Positions 16,860-25,661 of a DNA stretch of 64,000 nucleotides are shown piece by piece. A program made the translations under genes and the position numbers. Within the stretch, counting starts at the first letter, position 1, and each line of letters starts with the position of its first letter. The stretch comes from Phaeobacter cretensis. Lineage in GTDB: Bacteria; Pseudomonadota; Alphaproteobacteria; Rhodobacterales; Rhodobacteraceae. The notes beneath the pieces are model-generated. The model worked only from the letters and a program-made list of their open reading frames with translations, had not been told where the DNA came from and did not search any database. The stretch is taken from contig NZ_JBKBEU010000001.1 in assembly GCF_047372505.1 (NCBI RefSeq), forward strand, positions 806,001-870,000. The letters are read 5' to 3'.

Positions 16860-18341
16860 ATGAGCGACGCACCTCAGCGACCGCAGTGGAAAACACTGGA
16901 CCGGGATCTTAACCGGATCTCTCAACTTGAACTGGCCACTTCTTATGTGTCTCGACCGCTTGTTGCGCCGGGCATTGCACTGGTCTTTATCGCGTTGGCA
17001 GGTGTCGGCGCCGCAGTGTTTCTTGGGTCTGCACCTTCAAATTTTGTGGTGATCACGGCAGCTGCTTTTGGGGCCTATATGGCGCTCAACATTGGCGCAA
17101 ATGACGTGGCCAACAACATGGGCCCGGCAGTGGGTGCCAATGCGCTGACCATGGGTGGAGCCATCGTTATTGCGGCCCTCGCCGAAAGCGCCGGAGCGCT
17201 GCTGGCGGGCGGTGATGTTGTCTCGACTATTTCCAAAGGCATCATTGATCCCGCTGGGGTTGCCAGCTCTGAAATGTTCATATGGGCGATGATGGCCGCT
17301 CTGATTTCCTCGGCATTGTGGGTCAACCTTGCAACCTGGATCGGCGCACCTGTGTCGACGACCCATTCCGTTGTGGGTGGCGTGATGGGGGCAGGTATTG
17401 CCGCGGCGGGGTTTGGCGCAGTGAACTGGCCCACAATGAGCAAGATCGCCGCGAGCTGGGTGATCTCGCCGCTGTTGGGCGGCTTGATTGCCGCCGGGTT
17501 CCTCGCCTTCATCAAAGCCAAGATCATATACCAAGATGATAAGATTGCCGCCGCGCGACGCTGGGTGCCGGTTCTGGTGGGCATCATGGCAGGGGCTTTT
17601 GCCTCCTATCTCGCGCTGAAAGGTCTGAAGCGGATCATCAAGATCGATCTCGAGATCGCACTGTTGATCGGGGCAGTTGTTGGTGGTCTCAGCTATGTGG
17701 TGACCGCGCCCTTGATCAAACGCCAGTCCGAGGGGCTAGAGAACCGCAACAAATCGCTGAAAGTGCTGTTTTCAATCCCGCTGGTGATATCCGCAACCCT
17801 ACTGTCCTTTGCCCATGGGGCCAACGACGTGGCGAATGCAGTGGGCCCGCTTGCAGCGATTGTACACACCGCAGAGTTCGGCGACATAGCCTCCAAGGTG
17901 GCGATACCAACTTGGGTCATGGTGATCGGCGCGTTTGGCATTTCCTTTGGCCTCTTTCTCTTCGGACCCAAGCTGATCCGCATGGTTGGTAGCCAGATCA
18001 CCAAGCTGAACCCAATGCGCGCCTATTGTGTGTCGCTGTCAGCTGCGATCACGGTGATCGTGGCCAGTTGGCTGGGGTTGCCGGTATCATCGACCCATAT
18101 CGCAGTGGGCGCGGTCTTTGGTGTCGGATTTTTCCGCGAATGGCATATGGAGCGCCGTCTGCGTAACAGCAAAGCTGTACGGCCCGAGATCCTGCGCATA
18201 GCACCGGAAGAACGTCGCCGACGTAAGCTGGTGCGCCGCAGCCATTTTATGACGATTGCCGCCGCCTGGATCATCACTGTCCCGGCCGCTGCGTTGTTGT
18301 CGGGCTGCGTATTCCTGATGTTGACCGCAATCATCATGTGA
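16860..18341 (+). CDS. Inorganic phosphate transporter (PiT family)
   Basis: This is a multi-pass inner-membrane symporter for phosphate (or a metal-phosphate complex). The 493-residue protein has both internal-repeat signatures, GANDVANNMGPAVGANALT near residue 80 and AHGANDVANAVGPLAAIV near residue 320. About ten or more hydrophobic segments are present. A basic cytoplasmic stretch (EERRRRKLVRRSH) precedes the last helix. A possible Pho box upstream would fit phosphate control. Starts with ATG at 16860. Confidence 0.95.
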   Translation: MSDAPQRPQWKTLDRDLNRISQLELATSYVSRPLVAPGIALVFIALAGVGAAVFLGSAPSNFVVITAAAFGAYMALNIGANDVANNMGPAVGANALTMGGAIVIAALAESAGALLAGGDVVSTISKGIIDPAGVASSEMFIWAMMAALISSALWVNLATWIGAPVSTTHSVVGGVMGAGIAAAGFGAVNWPTMSKIAASWVISPLLGGLIAAGFLAFIKAKIIYQDDKIAAARRWVPVLVGIMAGAFASYLALKGLKRIIKIDLEIALLIGAVVGGLSYVVTAPLIKRQSEGLENRNKSLKVLFSIPLVISATLLSFAHGANDVANAVGPLAAIVHTAEFGDIASKVAIPTWVMVIGAFGISFGLFLFGPKLIRMVGSQITKLNPMRAYCVSLSAAITVIVASWLGLPVSSTHIAVGAVFGVGFFREWHMERRLRNSKAVRPEILRIAPEERRRRKLVRRSHFMTIAAAWIITVPAAALLSGCVFLMLTAIIM

Positions 18342-18421
18342 TCCACACAGGATAGCTCTCCTCGGAAACGCGAAACCCCGCCCAGAAAATTGCTGAACGG
18401 GGGCAATCAAAATAGCAATAC

Positions 18422-18446
18422 ATCGCGCGCCTTTCGGCGCGCGAGT
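18422..18446 (-). terminator. Hairpin at the end of argF, probable terminator
   Basis: CGCGCGCC and GGCGCGCG form a perfect stem around a four-base loop, just past the argF stop. On the minus strand it runs into ATGTATTGCTATTTT, so it is a weak Rho-independent terminator at best. Confidence 0.5.
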
Positions 18447-18454
18447 TCGACAGA

Positions 18455-19381
18455 TTAACCGCCTACGCAGTAGCGCATGATCGCTTTTTGCGCATGCAAA
18501 CGGTTTTCGGCCTCATCAAAGATCACCGATTGCGGGCCATCCATAACGGCGGAAGTCACCTCTTCCTCCCGGTGGGCCGGTAGGCAGTGCATGAACAACG
18601 CGTCAGGTTTCGCATGCACCATCAAGGCATCGTTCACCTGATAGCCGCGCAGCATATTATGACGACGCTCCTTTGAAGACTGGCTGTCATGCATCGACAC
18701 CCAGGTATCAGCCACCACCAGATCAGCGCCCTCGACAGCCTTTTGCGCATCGCGTTCGATGATCACCTGCGAGCCTGCTTTGCGCGCAAGGCCCACGAAA
18801 TCCGGTTCAGGATCGAGCTGCGAGGGGCCTGCAAATGTCAAGTCAAATTCGAACTGTGCTGCAGCATGGAGGAAGGAAGCGCAGACATTGTTACCATCAC
18901 CGCACCAGACAACCTTTTTACCCTTGATAGGGCCGCGATGTTCCTCGTAGGTCAGCACGTCGGCCATGATCTGACAGGGATGAGTGCGATCGGTGAGACC
19001 GTTAATGACCGGCACATCGGCATATTCCGCCATTTCCGTCAGAACGGTTTCATCAAAGGTCCGGATCATGATCATATCCACATAGCGCGACAGCACTCGG
19101 GCGGTATCGGCAATGGTTTCGCCATGACCAAGCTGCATATCATTGCCCGACAGAACCATGGTCTGCCCCCCCATCTGACGCACCCCGACATCAAAAGAGA
19201 CCCGCGTCCGTGTGGATGGCTTTTCAAAGATAAGCGCGACCATGCGGTCCTTTAGTGGCAAATCATCATCCAGTGCCGCCTTGGGGCGTCCAAGACGTGC
19301 ATCCTTGGTGGCTTTGGCCTGATCGATGATAGTGCGCAGATCACCTGCGTCAGTTTTATGGATATCGAGAAAATGCTTCAT
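18455..19381 (-). CDS. argF: Ornithine carbamoyltransferase
   Basis: The enzyme joins carbamoyl phosphate and ornithine to give citrulline in arginine synthesis. The length of 308 residues is normal. STRTR (residues 56-60) binds carbamoyl phosphate, HPCQ is at 134-137, and the ornithine-side HCLP motif is at 265-268. It follows argD on the same strand after a 107-bp gap containing a palindromic element, so the two probably form an argD-argF operon. The large subunit that makes carbamoyl phosphate (carB) is in this window at 49.6 kb. Confidence 0.97.
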   Translation of the reverse strand: MKHFLDIHKTDAGDLRTIIDQAKATKDARLGRPKAALDDDLPLKDRMVALIFEKPSTRTRVSFDVGVRQMGGQTMVLSGNDMQLGHGETIADTARVLSRYVDMIMIRTFDETVLTEMAEYADVPVINGLTDRTHPCQIMADVLTYEEHRGPIKGKKVVWCGDGNNVCASFLHAAAQFEFDLTFAGPSQLDPEPDFVGLARKAGSQVIIERDAQKAVEGADLVVADTWVSMHDSQSSKERRHNMLRGYQVNDALMVHAKPDALFMHCLPAHREEEVTSAVMDGPQSVIFDEAENRLHAQKAIMRYCVGG

Positions 19382-19442
19382 GTCGAACGTCGCTTTCGTT
19401 GATCTTAGGTCTTGGCGGAGACCTTAAAGTGCTGAAGAGCCA

Positions 19443-19486
19443 TGCAGGGCCAGCCCTGCAGCCCGTGAGTATTTCTGGAAAGATAC
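19443..19486. repeat. Palindrome plus conserved tail, possible dispersed Rhodobacteraceae repeat
   Basis: GCAGGGC-CA-GCCCTGC is a perfect 16-base palindrome. It is followed by GAGTATTTCTGGAAAGAT, a tail I associate with intergenic repeats in this family. It lies between argD and argF. Confidence 0.4.
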
Positions 19487-19488
19487 AC

Positions 19489-20673
19489 CTAAGCGCCCGC
19501 TTTGACCTCTACTGCGGTGGCTGCCTGTTCAAGCCGCGCATAAGCTTCTGCAATGTCATCATCGGAGAGTGTCAGCGGCGGCAATAAACGGATCACATTG
19601 TCAGCGGCAGGGACCGTCACCACCTCAGCCTCATATCCGGCAGCAACCACATCAGTGTTGGCTGCCACGCATTTCAGACCCAGCATAAGACCTGATCCGC
19701 GTACTTCTTCGAAGACATGCGGATGGCCAGCAACCAGACCTTCGAGTTTTTGGCGGAGCAGGCCCGCCTTCCGGTTGACCTCCGCCAGGAACGCAGGATC
19801 GGTGACATGGTCCATTACTGCGCAGCCTACTGCGCAGCCAAGCGGGTTGCCACCATACGTCGATCCATGAGTGCCAGCAGTCATACCGGATGCGGCCTCT
19901 TCCCTTGCCAACACCGCGCCAAGCGGGAACCCCCCGCCGATGCCCTTGGCCACCATCATGATATCCGGCGTGATCCCGGCCCATTCATGCGCAAACAGCT
20001 TGCCGGTCCGGCCAACGCCGCATTGAACCTCATCGAGGATCAGCAGAATGCCATTTTCGTCACAGATCTGGCGCAGCGCCTTCATTTCTGCATCAGGAAC
20101 AGGTCGAATGCCGCCCTCACCCTGCACCGGTTCGATAAGGATCGCGGCTGTCTGGTCACTGATCGCATCAGTCACCCCGTCCAAATCACCGAACATAAGA
20201 TGTGTGAACCCCGGCAACATCGGGCCGAAGCCCCTGGTCATTTTCTCTGACCCCGCTGCAGAAATACCGGCAGTCGAACGGCCATGGAAAGAACCGGAAA
20301 AGGTCAGGATCTCAACCCGCTCTGGCTGGCCTTTCTCATAGAAGTACTTACGCGCCATTTTCACGGCAAGTTCGCAAGATTCCGTGCCTGAGTTGGTGAA
20401 AAAGACGGTATCGGCAAAACTATGTTCAACCAGCCGGTCCGCCAGCGCCTGTTGTTGGGGAATGTGGTAGAGATTAGAAACATGCCAGAGGTTTTCCGCC
20501 TGTTCGGTCAAAGCTTTGACCAGAGCCGGATGCGCATGGCCAAGCGCGTTCACAGCAATGCCCGCCGCCAGATCCAAAAAACGTCGCCCGTCTGCCTCGA
20601 TCAGCCAGGCGCCCTCGCCCTTCACAAAGCTAAGGGGGGCACGATTGTAAGTCGGCAGAACGGACGGGATCAT
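19489..20673 (-). CDS. argD: Acetylornithine aminotransferase
   Basis: This PLP-dependent class-III aminotransferase makes N-acetylornithine in arginine synthesis. The protein has 394 residues. The PLP-binding aspartate is in LILDEVQCGVGRTGK (D214) and the Schiff-base lysine is K243 in MMVAKGIGGGFPLGA. I set the start at 20673 (MIPSVLPTYNRAPLSFVKGE), which is the usual ArgD beginning; a longer frame adds 20 unrelated residues. It is the first gene of the argD-argF pair. Related enzymes acting on succinylornithine or GABA are possible, but the neighbour argF settles the pathway. Confidence 0.95.
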   Translation of the reverse strand: MIPSVLPTYNRAPLSFVKGEGAWLIEADGRRFLDLAAGIAVNALGHAHPALVKALTEQAENLWHVSNLYHIPQQQALADRLVEHSFADTVFFTNSGTESCELAVKMARKYFYEKGQPERVEILTFSGSFHGRSTAGISAAGSEKMTRGFGPMLPGFTHLMFGDLDGVTDAISDQTAAILIEPVQGEGGIRPVPDAEMKALRQICDENGILLILDEVQCGVGRTGKLFAHEWAGITPDIMMVAKGIGGGFPLGAVLAREEAASGMTAGTHGSTYGGNPLGCAVGCAVMDHVTDPAFLAEVNRKAGLLRQKLEGLVAGHPHVFEEVRGSGLMLGLKCVAANTDVVAAGYEAEVVTVPAADNVIRLLPPLTLSDDDIAEAYARLEQAATAVEVKAGA

Positions 20674-21008
20674 CGGGATCTTCCTTTTGGACAGAATGGG
20701 CCAAGCAGTGACGCAGCAAGGCCGTAGGGTCAACGATTTTGGATATCAAATGTGCCTGCATAAGACACGGGGGATCGGGGCCGATTACGCGCTGTGGCGT
20801 CGGCGTCGCAGCAAAGTGATATGTGCAGCGTTGATCATGGCAGCGTCCATAACGGAGGTTTTGAGAAAAGAAAAGACTATTTGTCAGAATCAACTATCAA
20901 TTCGAGCGTCCAGACGCTCCGATCACGACTGCCCTCGCGCAACCACCAAAGAGCTTATGGTCGATGACGGCTTGCCTTTATCTGCTGAGGCGGGCAACGC
21001 TGCGCGAT
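20674..21008. other. Divergent promoter region between argD and the DMT transporter
   Basis: About 330 bases carry the promoters of argD (minus) and the exporter (plus). A 275-codon plus-strand frame from 20687 is an artefact that overlaps the real transporter frame. No palindrome of note was found. The true start of the transporter is uncertain within this stretch. Confidence 0.4.
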
Positions 21009-21938
21009 ATGATCGGTACTCGTCAAAACCCGGCACTTGCTGCCGCCCTTGTTCTGCTCGCAACGGTCTTTATCGCCGGCACCACCCTGATTGCGAAAGC
21101 ATTGGGCACAGATGCTCTTGGCACGCCGCTGCACCCGTTTCAGATCAGCTTTGGGCGGTTCATATTTGCATTTCTGGCGATCAGCATGCTGGTCGGCCTG
21201 CGACGCCCCAAGTTGACGCGCCCCAATTGGGGGCTTCATATCGGGCGCACCAGTTTCGGCTGGATGGGGGCGACCCTGATGTTTGCCTCGGTCGCCTACA
21301 TCCCACTGGCGGATGCCACGGCAGTGACCTTCCTCAACCCGGTATTTGCCATGATCCTCGCCGTCCCATTGCTTGGAGAGCGAGTTGGTCCCTGGCGTTG
21401 GGCCGCCGCGGTAATTGCATTGGTGGGTGCAATGGTGCTGCTGCGACCAACGCCTGCAAGTTTTCAGCCGGCCAGCCTGCTCGCGCTGACGGCAGCGGCC
21501 GTGATGGGGCTTGAGCTGATTTTCATCAAACGGTTGGCGGGGCGCGAACGACCGCTACAGATCCTATGGCTGAACAATTTGCTTGGCAGTCTGATTGCCT
21601 GCATTGCTGTGTTCGCGTTCTGGCAGCCTCCGAGCGCAGAACAATGGGCCCTGATGGTCATGCTGGGTTGCATGATGGCCTGTGCACAGGGGTGTTTCGT
21701 CAATGGCATGGCCCGGGCGGATGCGTCCTTTGTTGCACCGTTCAGCTATGCGACGCTGATCTTCGCAGCGATCTATGATTATGCGGTGTTTTCCGCGACA
21801 CCGGATGCGATCACGGTGCTGGGCGCGGTCATCATTCTGAACGGGGCGGCACTTTTGGCCTGGCGCGAGGGGCGACAACGGCCGCCTACCCTGCATCTGG
21901 ATCCCGGCACAAAGGCTGATCAGGATTTGAGCCGGTAA
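21009..21938 (+). CDS. DMT-family (EamA) transporter
   Basis: This is an inner-membrane drug/metabolite-type exporter with two EamA repeats and about ten membrane helices in 309 residues. Typical features are PFQISFGRFIFAFLAISMLV at the first repeat, VAYIPLADATAVTFLNPVFA, and FVAPFSYATLIFAAIYDYAV in the second repeat. The substrate is unknown. The ATG at 21009 is preferred because the hydrophobic N-terminus then starts directly (MIGTRQNPALAAALVLLATV); 20964 is the alternative. Its end overlaps the convergent ABC permease gene by 19 bases. Confidence 0.88.
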   Translation: MIGTRQNPALAAALVLLATVFIAGTTLIAKALGTDALGTPLHPFQISFGRFIFAFLAISMLVGLRRPKLTRPNWGLHIGRTSFGWMGATLMFASVAYIPLADATAVTFLNPVFAMILAVPLLGERVGPWRWAAAVIALVGAMVLLRPTPASFQPASLLALTAAAVMGLELIFIKRLAGRERPLQILWLNNLLGSLIACIAVFAFWQPPSAEQWALMVMLGCMMACAQGCFVNGMARADASFVAPFSYATLIFAAIYDYAVFSATPDAITVLGAVIILNGAALLAWREGRQRPPTLHLDPGTKADQDLSR

Positions 21939-22756
21939 CCACTGCGCAGCATCACCCACGCCAAGGTCCCAATCCCAAGGCTGGACAGGCTGCAGATCAC
22001 CAGCCCCAGCAAAGGTGAGCTGTCGGACGTGCCAATAACACCGAATCGCATGCCGTCGATTAGGTAGAAAACCGGATTGAGGTGGGACAGGGTCCGCAAC
22101 ACCGGCGGCAGGGCTTCGACCGAGTAAAAGGTGCCCGAGAGAAAGGCGAGTGGTGTAACGATGAAATTGGTGATCGCCGCCATCTGGTCAAATTTCTCGG
22201 CAAAAACCCCGGCAACAATGCCAAGAGCCCCCAAAAACGACGCACCAAGCACTATGAAGAGCAGTGCCACCAGTGGATATTCAGGCACCACACCCAGAAA
22301 TAGCATGATGCCAACGCCGAGCCCCACTGCTACCAGTACACCACGCGCAACAGCCCCAGCCAGATAGCCAAGCAAGATCTCAAATCCCGAAAGCGGCGGC
22401 ATCAGGGTATCAACAATATTACCCTGCACCTTGGTGATCACAATCGAAGACGAGGTATTGGCAAAAGCGTTCTGGATCACTGTCATCATCATGATGCCAG
22501 GTGCAAGAAACACAATAAACGGCACACCCATGACAGTGCCACGCCCCGGACCGATCGCAATATTGAAAATCATCAGGAACAAAGCGGCGGTGACCATCGG
22601 CGCAAGAAGCGTCTGGGTCCAGACCACTAAAAACCGTGTAATCTCGCGCCGGGCCAAGGTTCGCAGACCAAGCCAATTCACCCGCCCAAAGCGGCGCTCG
22701 CCCAGCGCAATGCCAGTTCCGATCTCAACCATGTGCGGTGGTGTATCCTGTGCCAT
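21920..22756 (-). CDS. ABC-2 type transporter permease (YadH/NodJ-like)
   Basis: This is the membrane component of an ABC exporter, with 278 residues and six hydrophobic segments. It has the long soluble N-terminal amphipathic stretch and LRREITRF-like lead-in of the ABC-2 family (here TLARREITRFLVVWTQTLLA). The block SSSIVITKVQGNIVDTLMPP, followed by LSGFEILLGYLAGAVARG, matches the drug/polysaccharide YadH-like group. No ATPase gene is adjacent, which is usual for yadG/yadH only if the pair has been split. The capsule-type ATPase at 27.3 kb is of another subfamily and is unlikely to be its partner. Confidence 0.88.
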   Translation of the reverse strand: MAQDTPPHMVEIGTGIALGERRFGRVNWLGLRTLARREITRFLVVWTQTLLAPMVTAALFLMIFNIAIGPGRGTVMGVPFIVFLAPGIMMMTVIQNAFANTSSSIVITKVQGNIVDTLMPPLSGFEILLGYLAGAVARGVLVAVGLGVGIMLFLGVVPEYPLVALLFIVLGASFLGALGIVAGVFAEKFDQMAAITNFIVTPLAFLSGTFYSVEALPPVLRTLSHLNPVFYLIDGMRFGVIGTSDSSPLLGLVICSLSSLGIGTLAWVMLRSGYRLKS

Positions 22757-23069
22757 ATCGCGCCTCTTTAGTAATCTTCGGGCTTACGCCCGGGGCCATT
22801 TCTATGTCTATCCCCGGTCACGGCGAAATCGTCTGCTCACCGGGCCTCGTCGATCCCTACCCTGTTTCGTACTGCACCGTCTCAAACCATGGTCCCTCTT
22901 GCAGGGCAAGCGGCTTTCACCCATTTCATAGCAACGCAGCACCGTTGCAGGCTTGCAAGCGCAAGACGCTCTTGTAACTCCCCACGCAGTGATTAGAATA
23001 GAGGCTTGTTACGGAATTCGATGGCGGCCGCAGGTTCCTGGGGCCGCTTTTAGCTTGGAAAGGCAACAG
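22757..23069. other. Promoter region of gcrA and of the ABC permease
   Basis: No gene is seen. A good housekeeping-type promoter lies at 22972-22999 (TTGTAA, 16 bases, TAGAAT), about 70 bases before the gcrA start. No GANTC methylation site was found in the last 100 bases before gcrA. Confidence 0.45.
22972..22999 (+). promoter_or_regulatory. Candidate sigma-70 type promoter for gcrA
   Basis: TTGTAA and TAGAAT are separated by 16 bases and lie 70 bases upstream of the gcrA ATG. Each differs from the consensus by one or two positions. Confidence 0.4.
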
Positions 23070-23669
23070 ATGTCCTGGACAGACGAGCGCGTCGAACTGC
23101 TCAAGAAAATGTGGGGCGAAGGGCAATCTGCAAGCCAGATCGCCAAGGAACTGGGCGGAGTGACCCGGAACGCTGTTATTGGCAAGGTGCATCGCCTGGG
23201 ACTGTCCAATCGCAACAGCGGTACGGCAAAGCCCGCAGCCGAGCCCAAGGAAAAACCAGCCGCAGCGCCGAAACCGGCGCAAGCTGCAGCGCCGGCCAAG
23301 CCAAAGCCGCAGCCCAAGACCGAACCGGCCCGTCCGGTAACGCCAGAGCCTGCTGCATCGGCTGATGCAAAGCCGTCCACGCCGGCGCGCCGCCAGATCA
23401 TCCCGGCGGGCCAGCCGCTTCCGCCGCAGCCCTCGGCCAATGAAATCAGCCCTGAAGCGCTGGCAAAGGTCAATGAGATCGAGAAAAAGGCCAAAAAACT
23501 GGGCCTCATGGAGCTGACCGAACGGACCTGCAAATGGCCCGTAGGCGACCCTGCGACCGAGGATTTCTGGTTCTGCGGCCTGCCTGTTCAACAGGGCAAG
23601 CCATATTGCGAAGCGCATGTCGGCGTCGCGTTCCAGCCCATGAGTGCACGCCGCGACCGCAAACGGTAA
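23070..23669 (+). CDS. gcrA: GcrA cell-cycle regulator
   Basis: GcrA is an alphaproteobacterial sigma-70 cofactor that works at promoters methylated by CcrM and controls cell-cycle genes. The protein has 199 residues. The N-terminal helix-turn-helix begins MSWTDERVELLKKMWGEGQS and ends VIGKVHRLGLSNRN. A long Pro/Ala/Lys-rich linker occupies about residues 50-120. The C-terminal sigma-interacting domain includes LTERTCKWPVGDP and FWFCGLPV with paired cysteines. The start at 23070 is chosen from the family's MSWT beginning; a frame from 22953 adds 39 unrelated residues. A strong hairpin terminator follows. Confidence 0.96.
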   Translation: MSWTDERVELLKKMWGEGQSASQIAKELGGVTRNAVIGKVHRLGLSNRNSGTAKPAAEPKEKPAAAPKPAQAAAPAKPKPQPKTEPARPVTPEPAASADAKPSTPARRQIIPAGQPLPPQPSANEISPEALAKVNEIEKKAKKLGLMELTERTCKWPVGDPATEDFWFCGLPVQQGKPYCEAHVGVAFQPMSARRDRKR

Positions 23670-23720
23670 ACGGCGATCCTGTTGGACACTGATCCGACAT
23701 TGTCGTCTCAAAACAAAAAC

Positions 23721-23753
23721 AGCGCCCCGGTCAGCTCCGGGGCGCTGTTTTTC
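23721..23753. terminator. Bidirectional Rho-independent terminator after gcrA
   Basis: CAGCGCCCCG pairs with CGGGGCGCTG around an eight-base loop, with T5 on the plus strand and an A-rich run before the stem. It ends gcrA and may also serve the YHS gene from the other side. Confidence 0.85.
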
Positions 23754-23809
23754 TATGAGGAGAAGACAACCTACGTCGCCTCCCCCATATGATCCGGGTA
23801 TGAGCGAAA

Positions 23810-24328
23810 TCAGCCCTTTGCTGGAGCCACGGATGTAAAGTTTGGAATCACATTTTTGGAGGCATCTGCAGGTTCGATTTCGGGCCAGTTGCCTTCTGCG
23901 AGATTGATGTTTCCGGGGATGTCTTCTTCCCAGAATCCAACAACGTTCTTGGTGATATTCAAATACAGTTTGTCATCAATGATGCGCCACAGATTCGGGT
24001 TGCCCGGAACCTTGCCACCCTTGGACACCCCAAAAGCGCAGTGACCATCGTACTGAGGCGCGTAGTAGTCGGGGTTAGCTGCAAATTTGTCACGGTTCTC
24101 GGCACTGGAGAACGCAAATTTGGCACCGTTGTGCTCAGCGGTATAGGCCGCATTACCAGGAACCGCAGAAGGCTGAGCAGCCCCAACCGGATTCTGTGCC
24201 AAATCGCGATAGGCTACAACGTCATAACCGGAAACTGCAAAACCGGTGCTATCTACATACTGGTCACCGGCAAATGCAGGCAGACCGAAAGATGCGGCAG
24301 CAAGGGCGGCAAAGAGAACGCGTTTCAT
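23810..24328 (-). CDS. Exported YHS-domain protein
   Basis: This is a 172-residue periplasmic protein with a signal peptide (MKRVLFAALAAASFGLPAFA). The YHS-like core includes GYDVVAYRDLAQNP, YTAEHNGAKFAFSSAENRDK and FAANPDYYAPQYDGHCAFGV. The family is thought to bind metal or small ligands, but members lacking further motifs have no assigned activity. It is a single gene, convergent with gcrA and divergent from yghU, with a 357-bp gap upstream. Confidence 0.85.
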   Translation of the reverse strand: MKRVLFAALAAASFGLPAFAGDQYVDSTGFAVSGYDVVAYRDLAQNPVGAAQPSAVPGNAAYTAEHNGAKFAFSSAENRDKFAANPDYYAPQYDGHCAFGVSKGGKVPGNPNLWRIIDDKLYLNITKNVVGFWEEDIPGNINLAEGNWPEIEPADASKNVIPNFTSVAPAKG

Positions 24329-24685
24329 AAACTATCCTTTTCTAGGGTCCGGGGCGTAAACGCCCGGAAGAGGCTGAACACCGACCGGAACGGCCGGGCT
24401 GGCTCAACAATATGCGCATCTGCGAAGATGCGAAGGGGGCCTCACGGCCCTGTGTCCGATACGGAGCCACTGTGATCTGAAGCCCGGATTTGTTACAGGC
24501 ACCCGTTATTTACGCGCTTCGTCAAGAAAAAGTGTTCGAGACAGACCTTCCAGTCATTGGAATTTCTCTCAGCCCGCTTATGTTCTGCAGAAGACGGTGT
24601 TGCTTCCAGACTTGGACGAGCCACCACCGATGTCAGAAAGATTTGCCTAACACATTCAAAAAAACCTTCAAAACAAGGCTAAGAG
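24329..24685. other. Intergenic region upstream of yghU
   Basis: These 357 bases hold the two divergent promoters. A 67-codon plus frame ending at 24693 overlaps the yghU start, has an unusual composition rich in Arg, Thr and Phe and shows no family features, so I regard it as chance. No RNA or repeat was recognised. Confidence 0.4.
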
Positions 24686-25567
24686 ATGAGTGACACAACC
24701 TATACACCGCCAAAAGTCTGGACCTGGGAACAGGAAAGCGGCGGACGCTTCGCCTCAATCAACCGCCCCATCGCTGGCGCCACCCAAGATAAAGAACTGC
24801 CGGTGGGCGAGCATCCCTATCAGCTCTATTCGCTGGCGACGCCCAATGGGGTGAAGGTCACCGTGATGCTGGAGGAGCTACTGGCTGCAGGGCACTCCGG
24901 CGCAGAATATGACGCCTGGCTGATCAATATAGGCGAAGGTGATCAGTTTGGCTCTGGCTTTGTTGATGTGAACCCAAACTCCAAAATCCCAGCGCTGATG
25001 GATCGCAGTAGCGATGCGCCGGTGCGGGTTTTTGAATCCGGTTCGATCCTGGTGCATCTGGCTGAGAGATTCGATGCCTTCCTGCCCAAAGAAGGCGCTG
25101 CACGGGCAGAGGTGATGAACTGGTTGTTCTGGCAGATGGGCAGCGCACCCTATCTGGGCGGTGGCTTTGGTCATTTCTATGCCTATGCCCCAGAAAAATA
25201 CGAATACCCAATCAACCGTTTTTCGATGGAGACCAAGCGTCAGCTGGATGTCTTGGATCGCCAATTGGCCGAGAACCGCTATATCGCGGGCGCTGATTAC
25301 TCCATCGCCGATATGGCGATCTGGGCATGGTACGGTCAGTTGGTTCTGGGACGGCTATATGAAGCGGCTGAATTCCTAGACGTCGAGAGCTACACGCATA
25401 TGGTTCGCTGGGCCAAGGAGATCGACGCCCGTCCGGCGGTATCACGTGGGCGTATGGTCAACCGGGCCTTCGGCGAATTGCATACCCAGCTGCGTGAACG
25501 CCATAGCGCGTCTGATTTTGACACCAAAACACAGGACAAGCTGGAACCGGCAGACGCCGAGAGCTGA
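24686..25567 (+). CDS. yghU: Glutathione-dependent disulfide-bond oxidoreductase (YghU-like GST)
   Basis: This is a cytosolic glutathione transferase-fold enzyme of the Nu class that reduces disulfides with glutathione. The 293 residues include the characteristic N-terminal extension (TYTPPKVWTWEQESGGRFAS). The thioredoxin-like domain follows, with ATPNGVKVTVMLEELL and NPNSKIPALMD. The helical C-terminal domain contains NRYIAGADYSIADMAIWAW. The conserved PNG segment replaces the usual catalytic Ser or Tyr, as in YghU. Transcribed alone. Confidence 0.94.
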   Translation: MSDTTYTPPKVWTWEQESGGRFASINRPIAGATQDKELPVGEHPYQLYSLATPNGVKVTVMLEELLAAGHSGAEYDAWLINIGEGDQFGSGFVDVNPNSKIPALMDRSSDAPVRVFESGSILVHLAERFDAFLPKEGAARAEVMNWLFWQMGSAPYLGGGFGHFYAYAPEKYEYPINRFSMETKRQLDVLDRQLAENRYIAGADYSIADMAIWAWYGQLVLGRLYEAAEFLDVESYTHMVRWAKEIDARPAVSRGRMVNRAFGELHTQLRERHSASDFDTKTQDKLEPADAES

Positions 25568-25603
25568 TGCATGCGCGGGTCCACCCCGCCTCTAACGACA
25601 AAT

Positions 25604-25637
25604 AAACATCGCGGCCTTCTCGGGTCGCGATGTTTTC
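25604..25637 (+). terminator. Rho-independent terminator of yghU
   Basis: ACATCGCG pairs with CGCGATGT, with more pairing inside, followed by TTTTCATT. It lies 40 bases after the yghU stop. Confidence 0.7.
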
Positions 25638-25661
25638 ATTCTAGCCACACAGTCGGCCGAC

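Noticed and set aside
24490..24693. 67-codon plus-strand frame
   Set aside because: Overlaps the yghU start, odd composition, no homology pattern.
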